This document shows, one piece after another, positions 19,801 through 29,223 of a stretch of DNA of 64,000 bases. The stretch's first letter is position 1. Every line of letters begins with the position of its first letter. The notes under the pieces were generated by a model. The model was not told the DNA's origin. It searched no databases and saw only the letters and a list, made by a program, of their open reading frames with translations. The position numbers were made by a program, and so were the translations under genes. This DNA is from Photobacterium ganghwense (lineage in GTDB: Bacteria; Pseudomonadota; Gammaproteobacteria; Enterobacterales; Vibrionaceae), in contig NZ_PYMI01000001.1 of assembly GCF_003025595.1 (NCBI RefSeq), forward strand, positions 806,001 to 870,000, in the 5' to 3' direction.

Positions 19801-19839
19801 GAATGTGCTGCACCTGTAAAACTTTGGTACAGCACATTC
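19801..19839 (-). other. Strong hairpin in the wecA-glmM gap
   Basis: GAATGTGCTGYACC pairs over 14 bp (one G.U in the minus-strand RNA) across an 11-nt loop. It lies 32 nt past the wecA-like stop. No T run follows, so it is not a classical terminator; it may stabilise or attenuate the operon mRNA. The rest of 19425-19870 shows no gene. Confidence 0.6.
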
Positions 19840-19870
19840 GAAACAAGCTACCGCGCTAATCTCTGCCTCA

Positions 19871-20980
19871 TCACTTTTCTAAATTTGACTGACCCATTTC
19901 AAGGTTTAGCTCGGCAGATTTGGTACTACCGACTAGCTTATGAATAAACGTAGTAATACGCCAAATGTAGCTGATTGCCAGGAAGTAACCGACAAAAACG
20001 GCAAGGAAACTAAAGAACATCACCGACTCACTGACTTTATTGACATCCGACCAAATGCCAATGCCTGCCAACACTGAAGCCAACGTACAGATAACCACCA
20101 ACGACATCCCAGAAGACAAACCAATACGCTGACAGATGTGATGGAGATGCTCACGGTCCGGCTTAAACGGAGACTGTCCTTTACGGATACGACGAATCAT
20201 AATCGTGGCCATATCCATAAGAGGAACCGCAATAACCCAAAGCGCTGTAACAGGACGAATGTGAGTAGTCTTCACACCCTGGGTGGCTTCAATCAGCAGC
20301 CAGATCACAGTAAAACCAATAAAGATACTGCCAGCGTCACCCATGAAGACCTTAAATCGGCGACCTAATGGAAAGCCCAGGTTCAACATGATATACGGCA
20401 CCATAGCAGTAACAATCAAACCGCAAACCGCAGCTAATGCTTCATTGCCATCAATGAAGAACATATAACCCAATGCAGCAAAGGTGACAGAGGCCAAGCC
20501 GCCAAGCAGACCATCTATGCCATCAACCATGTTGAACGCATTAATCGCACCGATAACGCCAAAAATGGTAATCAGATAGCTCATGGCTAGCGGCAATTCA
20601 ATCGCTTCACTGCCCATCAAGTAGCCCAGATTATGAAGGCTTTTACCAGCAATCTGGATCATCGCCAAAGAAACAGCAGCCTGAATAACAAGTCTGACCT
20701 TAAAGCTAATATCATACCTATCATCAATTACACCGGTAATCACCAAAATCGCTGCACTAATTAAGAACAAAACCGTGTCGCTATCGACAGGAGTAAATAG
20801 AAGAAAGGCGATAACAAGAGTGCTAAATATAGACACTCCTCCCACTAGAGGAATTACCCCCTGATGTAGTTTACGGGCATTAGGCTTATCCACTAAGCCG
20901 ATTCTTTTTGCCACTTTACGAAAAACAAATAGGCTGCAAAAAGACATCACAAAGACAAAAATAAATGCGGTAGCTGTCAT
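19871..20980 (-). CDS. WecA-family polyprenyl-phosphate sugar-1-phosphate transferase, copy 2
   Basis: Same family as the gene at 15889. 369 residues with multiple membrane helices. Motifs: VIDDRYDISFK, GAINAFNMVDGIDGLLGG, KVFMGDAGSIFIGF, DREHLHHICQRIG. It is last or near-last gene of the long minus-strand operon behind galU (66 nt gap). It probably primes the capsule/O-antigen repeat unit with an N-acetylhexosamine-1-phosphate. It lacks the tandem-repeat loop of copy 1 and has a longer hydrophilic C-terminus. Confidence 0.9.
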   Translation of the reverse strand: MTATAFIFVFVMSFCSLFVFRKVAKRIGLVDKPNARKLHQGVIPLVGGVSIFSTLVIAFLLFTPVDSDTVLFLISAAILVITGVIDDRYDISFKVRLVIQAAVSLAMIQIAGKSLHNLGYLMGSEAIELPLAMSYLITIFGVIGAINAFNMVDGIDGLLGGLASVTFAALGYMFFIDGNEALAAVCGLIVTAMVPYIMLNLGFPLGRRFKVFMGDAGSIFIGFTVIWLLIEATQGVKTTHIRPVTALWVIAVPLMDMATIMIRRIRKGQSPFKPDREHLHHICQRIGLSSGMSLVVICTLASVLAGIGIWSDVNKVSESVMFFSFLAVFVGYFLAISYIWRITTFIHKLVGSTKSAELNLEMGQSNLEK

Positions 20981-21046
20981 AATAAACTCTTACTTGAGCA
21001 ATAAATTAAAAGGGGTTGGTCAGTTCAACAATTAACAGCTCACTCG

Positions 21047-21967
21047 TTAACCGACTAATTTTAGCGGAGTACCAGCCCCCATCAAGGATTTTAAATACTG
21101 TGTAAAATCATCACCCAGTGCTTCATGGCGAAGGCCATACTCAACAAACGCTTTTAAATAACCAAGCTTGTCGCCACAGTCATGAGATTTGCCGGACATA
21201 TGGAAAGCTTCAACTCTTTCGTCCTCCATCATCATCGCAATGGCATCAGTCAGCTGAATTTCATCACCCGCCCCCGGAGGGGTAATAGCCAACTTGTCCC
21301 AAATGGTGGAAGACAAAATATAACGTCCTACAACTGCGAGGTTTGAAGGTGCTTCTTCGACTGCTGGCTTTTCAACCATAGCTTTCAGCGCTTGTGATTC
21401 ACCCGGACCGAAAGTTACTCCATCACAATCAACCACACCGTACTTTGATACATCTTGCATTGGAACAGGCTCAACCATAATCTGGCTTGCCTGCGTCGTT
21501 TCAAAGCGTTTCAGCATGGCGGCCATGTTTTCAGTAGACTGATCTGCTGTGTACTCATCAAGAATAACATCCGGCAGCACAACCGCAAAAGGCGCGTCCC
21601 CAACCAAAGGTTTAGCACACAAAACGGCATGCCCCAACCCTTTGGCTTGGCCCTGACGAACATGCATAATAGTCACGCCCGGCGGACAGATAGACTGTAC
21701 TTCATCTAACAACTGACGTTTAACGCGCTTCTCTAGCGTCGCTTCGAGTTCAAAGGAGGTATCAAAGTGGTTTTCAATTGCATTTTTTGAGGAATGCGTC
21801 ACCAGCACAATCTCTTTAATACCAGCCTGAACACACTCATTAACGATATATTGAATAAGTGGTTTATCAACTAATGGCAGCATCTCCTTTGGAATCGCCT
21901 TAGTCGCAGGAAGCATTCGTGTTCCTAGCCCCGCCACTGGAATGACGGCTTTTGTTATTTTTTTCAT
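21047..21967 (-). CDS. galU: UTP-glucose-1-phosphate uridylyltransferase
   Basis: Makes UDP-glucose, the substrate of Ugd encoded just upstream. 306 residues. The nucleotide-binding N-terminus is [24 protein letters not shown]; further conserved segments are [26 protein letters not shown] and [10 protein letters not shown]. Operon order ugd-galU-wecA makes a precursor/initiation module at the conserved end of the operon. Confidence 0.96.
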   Translation of the reverse strand: MKKITKAVIPVAGLGTRMLPATKAIPKEMLPLVDKPLIQYIVNECVQAGIKEIVLVTHSSKNAIENHFDTSFELEATLEKRVKRQLLDEVQSICPPGVTIMHVRQGQAKGLGHAVLCAKPLVGDAPFAVVLPDVILDEYTADQSTENMAAMLKRFETTQASQIMVEPVPMQDVSKYGVVDCDGVTFGPGESQALKAMVEKPAVEEAPSNLAVVGRYILSSTIWDKLAITPPGAGDEIQLTDAIAMMMEDERVEAFHMSGKSHDCGDKLGYLKAFVEYGLRHEALGDDFTQYLKSLMGAGTPLKLVG

Positions 21968-21994
21968 AATTACCCTTAATCATTAAGCAAAACA

Positions 21995-22017
21995 GCCGCC
22001 ATATACAATATGGCGGC
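21995..22017 (-). terminator. Hairpin between ugd copy 2 and galU
   Basis: Ten-bp stem GCCGCCATAT / ATATGGCGGC with a 3-nt loop, followed on the minus strand by TGTTTTGCTT. It resembles an attenuator allowing partial read-through into galU. Confidence 0.5.
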
Positions 22018-22103
22018 AATGCTAAAGTTTAATGATGCCATAGCGGGCAGCATCATTTAACAATAAAAAAAATGAACGAATATCGCTTTTTAAATTCGCT
22101 GAA

Positions 22104-23270
22104 TTAATCACTGCCGAATAGGTCACGGGTGTACACTTTCGATTCAACATCGAGCAACTCTTCTGCCATCCGGTTTGAAACGATAACGTCTGACACGGAT
22201 TTGAATTCTTCTAGATCAGAAATAACCGCAGAGTGAAAGAACTCTTTCTCTTCCAGTACCGGCTCATAAATCACGACATCAATACCTTTGGCTTTGATGC
22301 GCTTCATAATGCCCTGAATGCTGGATGCTCGGAAGTTATCAGAGCCAGATTTCATGATCAGACGATAGATGCCTACAGTCTTAGGCTTGCGACTAATGAT
22401 AGAGTCAGCAATAAAGTCTTTACGCGTAGTGTTAGCATCAACAATCGCGCCAATTAGGCAGTTCGGCACATCCTGATAGTTGGCACGAAGTTGCTTGGTG
22501 TCTTTTGGCAGGCAGTAACCACCGTAACCAAATGATGGGTTGTTGTAGTGGCTACCGATACGAGGATCTAAGCCAACACCTTCGATGATTTGTCGAGCAT
22601 CAAGTCCGTGAGACTCAGCATAAGAATCCAGCTCGTTGAAATAAGCAACACGCATAGCAAGGTAAGTGTTAGAGAACAACTTAACGGCTTCTGCTTCCGT
22701 AGAATCAGTAAATAGCACTTCGATATTTTCTTTGATAGCACCTTCAACCAGCAAGTTAGCAAAAGTCTGTGCACGTGCACTTTGTTCACCAACAATAATT
22801 CGGGATGGGTGAAGGTTATCGTAAAGCGCTCGTCCTTCACGCAAAAACTCAGGGGAGAAAATGATATTCTCGCAGCCGAATTGCTCTTTGATTTGTTTAG
22901 TGTAACCAACAGGAATGGTCGACTTAATCACCATTACTGCATTTGGGTTAATCTCCATCACATCTTTAATAACCGCCTCAACAGATGAAGTGTTGAAGTA
23001 GTGATTAACAACGTCATAATCGGTTGGTGTTGCAATGATGACAAACTCTGCATCTTTGTATGCTAGTTGTTTATCAAGCGTTGCTTTGAGGTTCAGGTCT
23101 TTATTTGCTAGGAAATCTTCAATTTCTGCATCAGCAATTGGTGAAACACGATCATTAATCATGTTCACTTTTTCTTCGACGATATCAACGGCGACAACTT
23201 CATGGTGCTGCGCCAAAAGAACAGCATTAGACAGGCCAACATATCCTGTACCAGCGACAGAAATTTTCAT
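22104..23270 (-). CDS. ugd: UDP-glucose 6-dehydrogenase, copy 2
   Basis: 388 residues, very similar throughout to copy 1 at 12703. It shares the NAD motif [18 protein letters not shown], the catalytic Cys in [14 protein letters not shown], and the identical C-terminus YTRDLFGSD. Inside the long operon it provides UDP-GlcA for the polysaccharide. The two copies differ at the codon level across their length, so this is an old duplication or separate acquisition rather than a recent one. Confidence 0.96.
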   Translation of the reverse strand: MKISVAGTGYVGLSNAVLLAQHHEVVAVDIVEEKVNMINDRVSPIADAEIEDFLANKDLNLKATLDKQLAYKDAEFVIIATPTDYDVVNHYFNTSSVEAVIKDVMEINPNAVMVIKSTIPVGYTKQIKEQFGCENIIFSPEFLREGRALYDNLHPSRIIVGEQSARAQTFANLLVEGAIKENIEVLFTDSTEAEAVKLFSNTYLAMRVAYFNELDSYAESHGLDARQIIEGVGLDPRIGSHYNNPSFGYGGYCLPKDTKQLRANYQDVPNCLIGAIVDANTTRKDFIADSIISRKPKTVGIYRLIMKSGSDNFRASSIQGIMKRIKAKGIDVVIYEPVLEEKEFFHSAVISDLEEFKSVSDVIVSNRMAEELLDVESKVYTRDLFGSD

Positions 23271-23281
23271 AACTAATACCT

Positions 23282-24028
23282 TTATTTTCTAAAAACAGCA
23301 CGAAGTGCATAATAAACAAAATTATGAAATGAGTTTATATAATCTAACCCTTCAACTTCCCGATATATTTGCCATTGGCGTTTGGCTTTTTTGAGTTTAT
23401 TTCTAGATATTGAACCGGCAGTTATTCTATAACTAGTTAACACTTCGTTTAGACAGTAAGCCTTGTTTCCTTGTCTTAATAACATCAGCCAACATGCATA
23501 GTCTTGCCCTGTGCGCAAATTAGGCATTTGTAGATTAGAAAAACGTTCTAAATCTAGCATGACTGTGGAACAACCTAATGTTGCCTCTTTTTTAAGCATA
23601 TCTTTGTAACCCACAAAAGATACATTATCTTTATCCACAACCTTACCTAGGAATGTATCGTTTTCAGATATAATTTGATATGGGGTGAATGAAAAAACAA
23701 CCTCATCAGACATAAAATCAATTTGCAGCTCAAGCTTTTTGGGATGCCAAACATCATCACTATCAATAAATGCGAGATAACGACCTTTAGCAGAAGAGAT
23801 TGATTTATTTCTACTTACAGCTGCTCCAGAATTTACCTCATTTTTAAATACTTTTATTCGACAGTCCTTTTCTGCTAATAACAACAGTTTTTCATAAGTT
23901 CCATCAAAAGAACAGTCATCTGTTATTAGCCATTCCCAGTTTGTATACGATTGATCAAGAATACTTTGGTAAGTTCTATCAATGAAATCAATAGAATTAT
24001 AAGTTGCTGTTATAATTGATATTAACAT
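23282..24028 (-). CDS. Family 2 glycosyltransferase
   Basis: Cytoplasmic GT-A enzyme adding one sugar to the lipid-linked repeat. 248 residues. Nucleotide-binding N-terminus [30 protein letters not shown], and the metal motif [16 protein letters not shown]-rich like its neighbours; it abuts the next gene (shared 24028). Donor and acceptor unknown. Confidence 0.88.
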   Translation of the reverse strand: MLISIITATYNSIDFIDRTYQSILDQSYTNWEWLITDDCSFDGTYEKLLLLAEKDCRIKVFKNEVNSGAAVSRNKSISSAKGRYLAFIDSDDVWHPKKLELQIDFMSDEVVFSFTPYQIISENDTFLGKVVDKDNVSFVGYKDMLKKEATLGCSTVMLDLERFSNLQMPNLRTGQDYACWLMLLRQGNKAYCLNEVLTSYRITAGSISRNKLKKAKRQWQIYREVEGLDYINSFHNFVYYALRAVFRK

Positions 24029-24918
24029 TAAAAAACCTTACTTAAAACATAACGTTTGAAATAATTCAGGTGTAGTACTCTATTACCGCTTTTGACTAAA
24101 TTATAAAAAAGACTAAGACCTGTAGTTGGGTTAATTTTAATGATCTCATAAATCAGCGGCAATGGTGAAATACAATATTGACTTTCACCCATAGAAGACA
24201 AACTTGCATTATATTTTAGTAGTACATGAACTCTTGACAGCAGCTTATCGATAGATTTTGATGTTGTTAATGAGCCTTCACCCTCTGTAACAACATAAAT
24301 TTGATTAGCTTTACAATCAATCGAATTTGCAGCACTTCCGACCTGTAATGAAAAGGAGACATCATTGGAAGCTATTACCTCATCAAAAAGTATTCCATTA
24401 TCCTTAACAAGTTTAGTTGATATCAACTTTGACCATGGAACATGAAATCTATATCGAATTGAAGCATCATTATTTTCAATAAAGTTATGAACAAGTTTTA
24501 CATACCTTAAGTGCCTGGTGGGTTTTCTACCAGATAATGAAATACATGCTGGAGAAAAATAAATTACATCATAGCTGTTATTAATTAAATGTTCAGATAT
24601 AATACTGAACCAATCATCGGCTAAAAAATCATCTGCATCAGCAAATAACAAATAATCTCCAGTTACATGTTTGAGGCCAATATTTCTAGCTGCACCAGCA
24701 CCTCTAACACCACTATTATTAGATAAAAAAACCACAGATGGATAATTATCCTTCCAACTCTTAAAAGTATTTTCATCAAGAGAATTGTCATCAACAACAA
24801 TTATCTCAATCATTTCCAATTGATGCTCAGATAATGAACATAGTATTGAATCTAATAATTTGGCAAGACCGACTTCACAATTAAAATGAGGAATTATAAT
24901 TGACAGCAATTTATTCAC
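24028..24918 (-). CDS. Family 2 glycosyltransferase
   Basis: GT-A enzyme of about 296 residues with LSIIIPHFNCEVGLAKLLDS, VVDDNSLDE and the DXD-type motif LFADADDFLADDW. I use GTG at 24918, which overlaps the stop of the wzy gene (GTGA, coupling); the frame is open further up to 24987, but that part lies inside wzy. Specificity unknown. Confidence 0.85.
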   Translation of the reverse strand: MNKLLSIIIPHFNCEVGLAKLLDSILCSLSEHQLEMIEIIVVDDNSLDENTFKSWKDNYPSVVFLSNNSGVRGAGAARNIGLKHVTGDYLLFADADDFLADDWFSIISEHLINNSYDVIYFSPACISLSGRKPTRHLRYVKLVHNFIENNDASIRYRFHVPWSKLISTKLVKDNGILFDEVIASNDVSFSLQVGSAANSIDCKANQIYVVTEGEGSLTTSKSIDKLLSRVHVLLKYNASLSSMGESQYCISPLPLIYEIIKINPTTGLSLFYNLVKSGNRVLHLNYFKRYVLSKVF

Positions 24919-26117
24919 GCTAATGGTTCCTGGTTTCTGGTAGCGTAATAAGCTACAAGCAAATAAACAAATGGGGCTGGTTCCCAAGGGCTGGCTAATG
25001 ATAACCCCATAAACAAGAATGGAACAAAAAACAAAATTACCAATTTAAAAGAGTAACAATAGCAAAGGTAGATTATCAACATTAGATATAATGTCGTTCC
25101 CAGTAAACCAACTTGTCCCAGAGTAAGAGCAAACAAAATATGTGCATAATAATTCTCTCCAGGACTATAAACGTAATTTCCATGGTCAATTCCGAAGCCA
25201 AATATTAATTCTTTTAAGTTGACGAAACCAACTTTCGATAAACTTGCTAAAATATCAAACTTTGTAGTTAAACTACCATCGTTAAAAGACGTTATTGAAA
25301 TAATCATCAAATAAAAAGCAACTAAAGACAATGAAGAAAACACTAATAACAATGAAATCTTTAAACTTGCTTTTAAACTGGAGTTAAAAAACAACAAATA
25401 TATGAAAAATGTAAGAAAGGCTCCTAAATAAGCAGAACGGCTTAATGTTAAAAATATCAAGACACAGGAAAATATTGACAATATTCTAAACTTTAAAACT
25501 AAAGTTAAAGCAAGTAAAGAAACAAGAATTATTGCCAACCCATTGGAGTCAGTAAACATAAAACTTGCATATTTAAAGGAATAGAAGTTACTAGTAGATA
25601 ACCCCATACTTATTCCACTTTCAACTCTGTCTATGTCATAACCGCCTTTCAAAACCAATATTTTAGATGATTCAAAAAAACGAAAATAAGTTTCAATTCC
25701 TGCCAATATCAAGCTTGTTAACAAAGACCCAAAAGCAACTTTTTTAAAATCACTAATTCCAATATTAAAATCTGACTTATTAAAGCTATATGCGATATAA
25801 AACGGGGAGATAAAGAATAAAAAATGCAAGAAATACCTAATAACATCCAATATTCCGCCATCCAAATAATCTACCCAAACAACTGACATTATAACAGAAT
25901 AAGACATTGCTAATAACAGCATAATTAATGCTTTTCTAGGCACACCTTTTAAAAAAAGTTGGTAGAGTACAACAATGAATAATGTAATTAAGTATATCCT
26001 AAATATAATTGTTCTATTTGCTCCAAAGATAGCTTCAAAACGCAAAAAAACAGCTGTAATCAACAAGTATAAAAGAAATAGCTTTGAATTTAAAAAACTT
26101 ATGGTTTTAACCAACAC
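24915..26117 (-). CDS. wzy: O-antigen/capsule repeat polymerase, Wzy-type
   Basis: Very hydrophobic 400-residue protein with about 10-12 predicted membrane helices and a larger periplasmic loop in the C-terminal half (around FGIDHGNYVYSPGENYYAH). This is the architecture of O-antigen polymerase/ligase family proteins. Wzy sequences diverge too much for residue-level proof; the call rests on topology and on its place among wzx and GT genes. It is the only such protein in the operon. Confidence 0.75.
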   Translation of the reverse strand: MLVKTISFLNSKLFLLYLLITAVFLRFEAIFGANRTIIFRIYLITLFIVVLYQLFLKGVPRKALIMLLLAMSYSVIMSVVWVDYLDGGILDVIRYFLHFLFFISPFYIAYSFNKSDFNIGISDFKKVAFGSLLTSLILAGIETYFRFFESSKILVLKGGYDIDRVESGISMGLSTSNFYSFKYASFMFTDSNGLAIILVSLLALTLVLKFRILSIFSCVLIFLTLSRSAYLGAFLTFFIYLLFFNSSLKASLKISLLLVFSSLSLVAFYLMIISITSFNDGSLTTKFDILASLSKVGFVNLKELIFGFGIDHGNYVYSPGENYYAHILFALTLGQVGLLGTTLYLMLIIYLCYCYSFKLVILFFVPFLFMGLSLASPWEPAPFVYLLVAYYATRNQEPLA

Positions 26118-26153
26118 AAACCCACCACGTTAATATGCCAGACACAAAAACCA

Positions 26154-27074
26154 TTACTTTAACTTATTAATAACACTTGAAAAGAAATTCTTATAATAGG
26201 TTATAAGCACTAAGTTATCTATATACATGTTATAGGTACCAACTTCTCCCTTTATGAACTTTAGTAAATTAGAAAAGTTTTTAGACAATATTGAATACGT
26301 TGACTTCAAAACAATCTTAAACAGCATGAAATAACTAGCATCTATATCTTTATTATTAACTCTTTCGTTACCTTGGATAGTAGCTCTTTCTATGAAGTAT
26401 TCTATACATTGCTTACTCTTGGGAACAAAATGAAAAATAAGAATATCCGGAACGAAATATACCTTAAAACCTAAATCTTTAGCTTTAGTTTGGAAGTAAG
26501 TTTCTTCACCGTAAGAGCGATTATAACCATTCATTCCCTTATCAATGTCAAAGGACAGCTTCTCTAGTACATTACGGTTAATAATCATATTCCCACCGCT
26601 TACGGATTTATCAAGTAGTCTAGTTGTTTTATTAAAGGGCAACCACATTCTATTTGAGCCATATATATCCTTATACCAAGACTCTTTACCATCTTTATAC
26701 CAAGGGTCATATGGACCACCAAATATATCAAAGTTATTGTTTTCAATAACATTAAGAATATTATTAACCCAATCACTTGATGCATATGCATCATCATCTA
26801 AAAAAGCAAGCCATTCTCCATGATATTCTTTTTTAGCACGGTTTCTAGCATGACTAAGCCCTTGGTTTTTTTCTAAAAAACACCTAATATTTTTGTTATC
26901 TAGAGCTAAGTTTTGACAGTATGATTCAGTCTCATCAGTAGAGTTATTATTGATAATAATAAGCTCCACTTCCTCTAAGCCATTAATTTGCTTCAAGACC
27001 GAATCAACACAAGTATTTAGAAATTCAAGCCGGTTATATGTACAAATACAGATTGATAATTTTAGACGTGTCAT
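26154..27074 (-). CDS. Family 2 glycosyltransferase
   Basis: 306 residues. LKLSICICTYNRLEFLNTCV, INNNSTDET and the metal motif FLDDDAYASSDW place it in GT2. The later segment SYGEETYFQTKAKDLG is the acceptor/ED region common in capsule GT2 enzymes. Low GC; 14 nt from the upstream GT. Confidence 0.88.
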   Translation of the reverse strand: MTRLKLSICICTYNRLEFLNTCVDSVLKQINGLEEVELIIINNNSTDETESYCQNLALDNKNIRCFLEKNQGLSHARNRAKKEYHGEWLAFLDDDAYASSDWVNNILNVIENNNFDIFGGPYDPWYKDGKESWYKDIYGSNRMWLPFNKTTRLLDKSVSGGNMIINRNVLEKLSFDIDKGMNGYNRSYGEETYFQTKAKDLGFKVYFVPDILIFHFVPKSKQCIEYFIERATIQGNERVNNKDIDASYFMLFKIVLKSTYSILSKNFSNLLKFIKGEVGTYNMYIDNLVLITYYKNFFSSVINKLK

Positions 27075-27087
27075 TTTGAAAAAGCCT

Positions 27088-28032
27088 TTATTTTTGAGAA
27101 AAAAAATCTAACTTCATAATCCAAAGCAAATAAAATAGGATTAATGATTTACTTCCCAAAGAAAAAATATTTTTGTTAACATCATCAAATGTAGTGATAG
27201 ACAATTTTTTATTGGCAGTTGTTGCATACTTAAGAATTGTTTGTTTTGTTCTTATTTTTAATAAAACAAGCTCTTTTTTATACTTATCATGTGACCCAGA
27301 GTTCAATAAGAAACTTTCAGTCATTGAAACTATAGAAGCCAAATCATTTAATGACTTACTTGAATAAATAGATGTTAGAGAGCTTTCATTCGTTCTATTA
27401 TAATAATAAAGCCCCTTTGGAAGATAAGATATTTTCTTAGCATTAAATAAAAGTCTCATCGTAACATAAAAATCTTCTCCCATGTCAAACCCACTATGAA
27501 AGTTAATTTCATTTTTTATATAGAGTTCTCTCTTGACTAGCTTATTACAATTAGAGTTACTTACATTACCAATAAGTAATTGTCTAAACCAATTATCATT
27601 ACCTCCTTCAATTTTTTCTTTTTTTAATATTAATCGATCACTTTCATATACATTATAAAAGTCACATATAACGATATCACTTTCTTGATTACGAGCCATT
27701 TCTAACAAACCAATCAACCAATCTTTATGGACCCAATCATCACTATCCATAAAAATTACGTATTCTCCACTTGACAAGTTAATACCTTCGGCTCGACTAA
27801 AAGCAACCCCCCGGTTATCTCGAGAAATAATTCTGATATGATTTTTTCTGTGAGGATAAAAATCAATCAAAGACTTTATTGTCGATAGAGAATTATCTGT
27901 TGAACCATCATCAATTATTACAATTTCGAAACAATCTAAAGTCTGTTCAAATAGACTAGATAATGATTTTTTTAAATAAGCATCGGAATTGAATAAAGTC
28001 ATAATGACTGAAATTGGGTAATCTTTACTCAT
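27088..28032 (-). CDS. Family 2 glycosyltransferase (EpsJ-like)
   Basis: 314 residues. YPISVIMTLFNSDAYLKKSL, IIDDGSTDNSL and the DXD motif IFMDSDDWVHKDWL are clear. GFDMGEDFYVTMRL is the downstream ED motif. The C-terminal 80 residues are basic and hydrophobic, suggesting membrane association. Confidence 0.88.
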   Translation of the reverse strand: MSKDYPISVIMTLFNSDAYLKKSLSSLFEQTLDCFEIVIIDDGSTDNSLSTIKSLIDFYPHRKNHIRIISRDNRGVAFSRAEGINLSSGEYVIFMDSDDWVHKDWLIGLLEMARNQESDIVICDFYNVYESDRLILKKEKIEGGNDNWFRQLLIGNVSNSNCNKLVKRELYIKNEINFHSGFDMGEDFYVTMRLLFNAKKISYLPKGLYYYNRTNESSLTSIYSSKSLNDLASIVSMTESFLLNSGSHDKYKKELVLLKIRTKQTILKYATTANKKLSITTFDDVNKNIFSLGSKSLILFYLLWIMKLDFFSQK

Positions 28033-28041
28033 AATACAACT

Positions 28042-29166
28042 TTAGTTAAGTGATGAATTTATAAGTTTGCTTGCCTTTATACGCTCTTTATCTAAGATTT
28101 CATTGACAATCTTGTAATCAATTTGAGTTGATAAGTCAACTTTTTCTAAACCTTCTACGGAATGGATTAGTCTATTCTCTAGGTTAAAAAGTTTCAGTAT
28201 CGACAAAAATCTTGCTAATCCTCTTCCCTTATTTCCAATTGCGATGAATTGTTTATTAAATAGAATAGAGAAGGCAACTCCATGGAATGAGTCAGTTATA
28301 ACAAACTTTGAGTCTGAAAACCCTTTCAACCATTTTGTAACTGGCGGAAAAACGTCATTTTCAGAATGGGCCATTACTGTAAAAGGGCTAAGAGAAAGAC
28401 GATTCGATATAGTATCAATAATTAATTTTTTTGATTCACTTTTATCAAGAACGTAAACCATTAGGTCACCTTCATTTTCAGAAAGGTTCAATGAATCTTT
28501 ATTAATCAATTCCTGATAATCATTCTGACTTAATAAAAGTGTCGGATCAATTACATGATGAGCCTTTACTTTAAATACATCATTACATAGATTTACCGCA
28601 GAATCTTCGCGCACAGAAACTAAATCAAACTTCTCTAGTAATCGAGAATACTTAATAATTTCTTCCTGTGAATACTCATTACAATGATCTACCCCAAAAG
28701 ATGCTGCGTATGATATTCTTTTTGTATCAGTATCATTCTCATCTAAAAAGTCCAAGAAAAATGTAGACAAGCTTGAATTATAAGCTGGACGCCAAACTTG
28801 ATCACTGCCAACAACAAATGCATCAAAGTTATAATATTTAATAAATGACAAATGATCTTTGTGATTTATTTTTTGAGTTGTTTGAATATTTTCTAGAATA
28901 AAACGCTCTGTATGTTGTGATCGATTCTGATACAAAAATTTTTTATCATCAGTTGTAATTGGTTGTCCAGCCTTACCAAACATATACTTTTGTATTATGT
29001 TTTTTAGTATGCCCCTTATACCGAACAACTTAGGTTGTTTTATTTCCTCAAAATCAATGGTATATACATCATACCCAGAAGCTTTTAAATATTTTTGTAA
29101 TGCAAATGCTTGCAACAAACCGCCATAATTAGTTTTTAAAGGTTGAGTTAAAATACCAATTTTCAT
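28042..29166 (-). CDS. Polysaccharide pyruvyl transferase family protein
   Basis: 374 residues of the family that adds ketal-pyruvate from phosphoenolpyruvate to a sugar, giving extra acidic charge. N-terminus MKIGILTQPLKTNYGGLLQ is typical, with VGSDQVWRPAYN and the C-terminal TDSFHGVAFSILFNKQF. It is followed in the operon by four GT2 genes and wzy. Suggests a pyruvylated repeat unit; some family members have other roles, so the reaction is inferred. Confidence 0.85.
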   Translation of the reverse strand: MKIGILTQPLKTNYGGLLQAFALQKYLKASGYDVYTIDFEEIKQPKLFGIRGILKNIIQKYMFGKAGQPITTDDKKFLYQNRSQHTERFILENIQTTQKINHKDHLSFIKYYNFDAFVVGSDQVWRPAYNSSLSTFFLDFLDENDTDTKRISYAASFGVDHCNEYSQEEIIKYSRLLEKFDLVSVREDSAVNLCNDVFKVKAHHVIDPTLLLSQNDYQELINKDSLNLSENEGDLMVYVLDKSESKKLIIDTISNRLSLSPFTVMAHSENDVFPPVTKWLKGFSDSKFVITDSFHGVAFSILFNKQFIAIGNKGRGLARFLSILKLFNLENRLIHSVEGLEKVDLSTQIDYKIVNEILDKERIKASKLINSSLN

Positions 29167-29223
29167 TCTATTTCCAAAACTAAGACATTAAATAATATTA
29201 GATAAAAGCACAATTAGTTCTAA

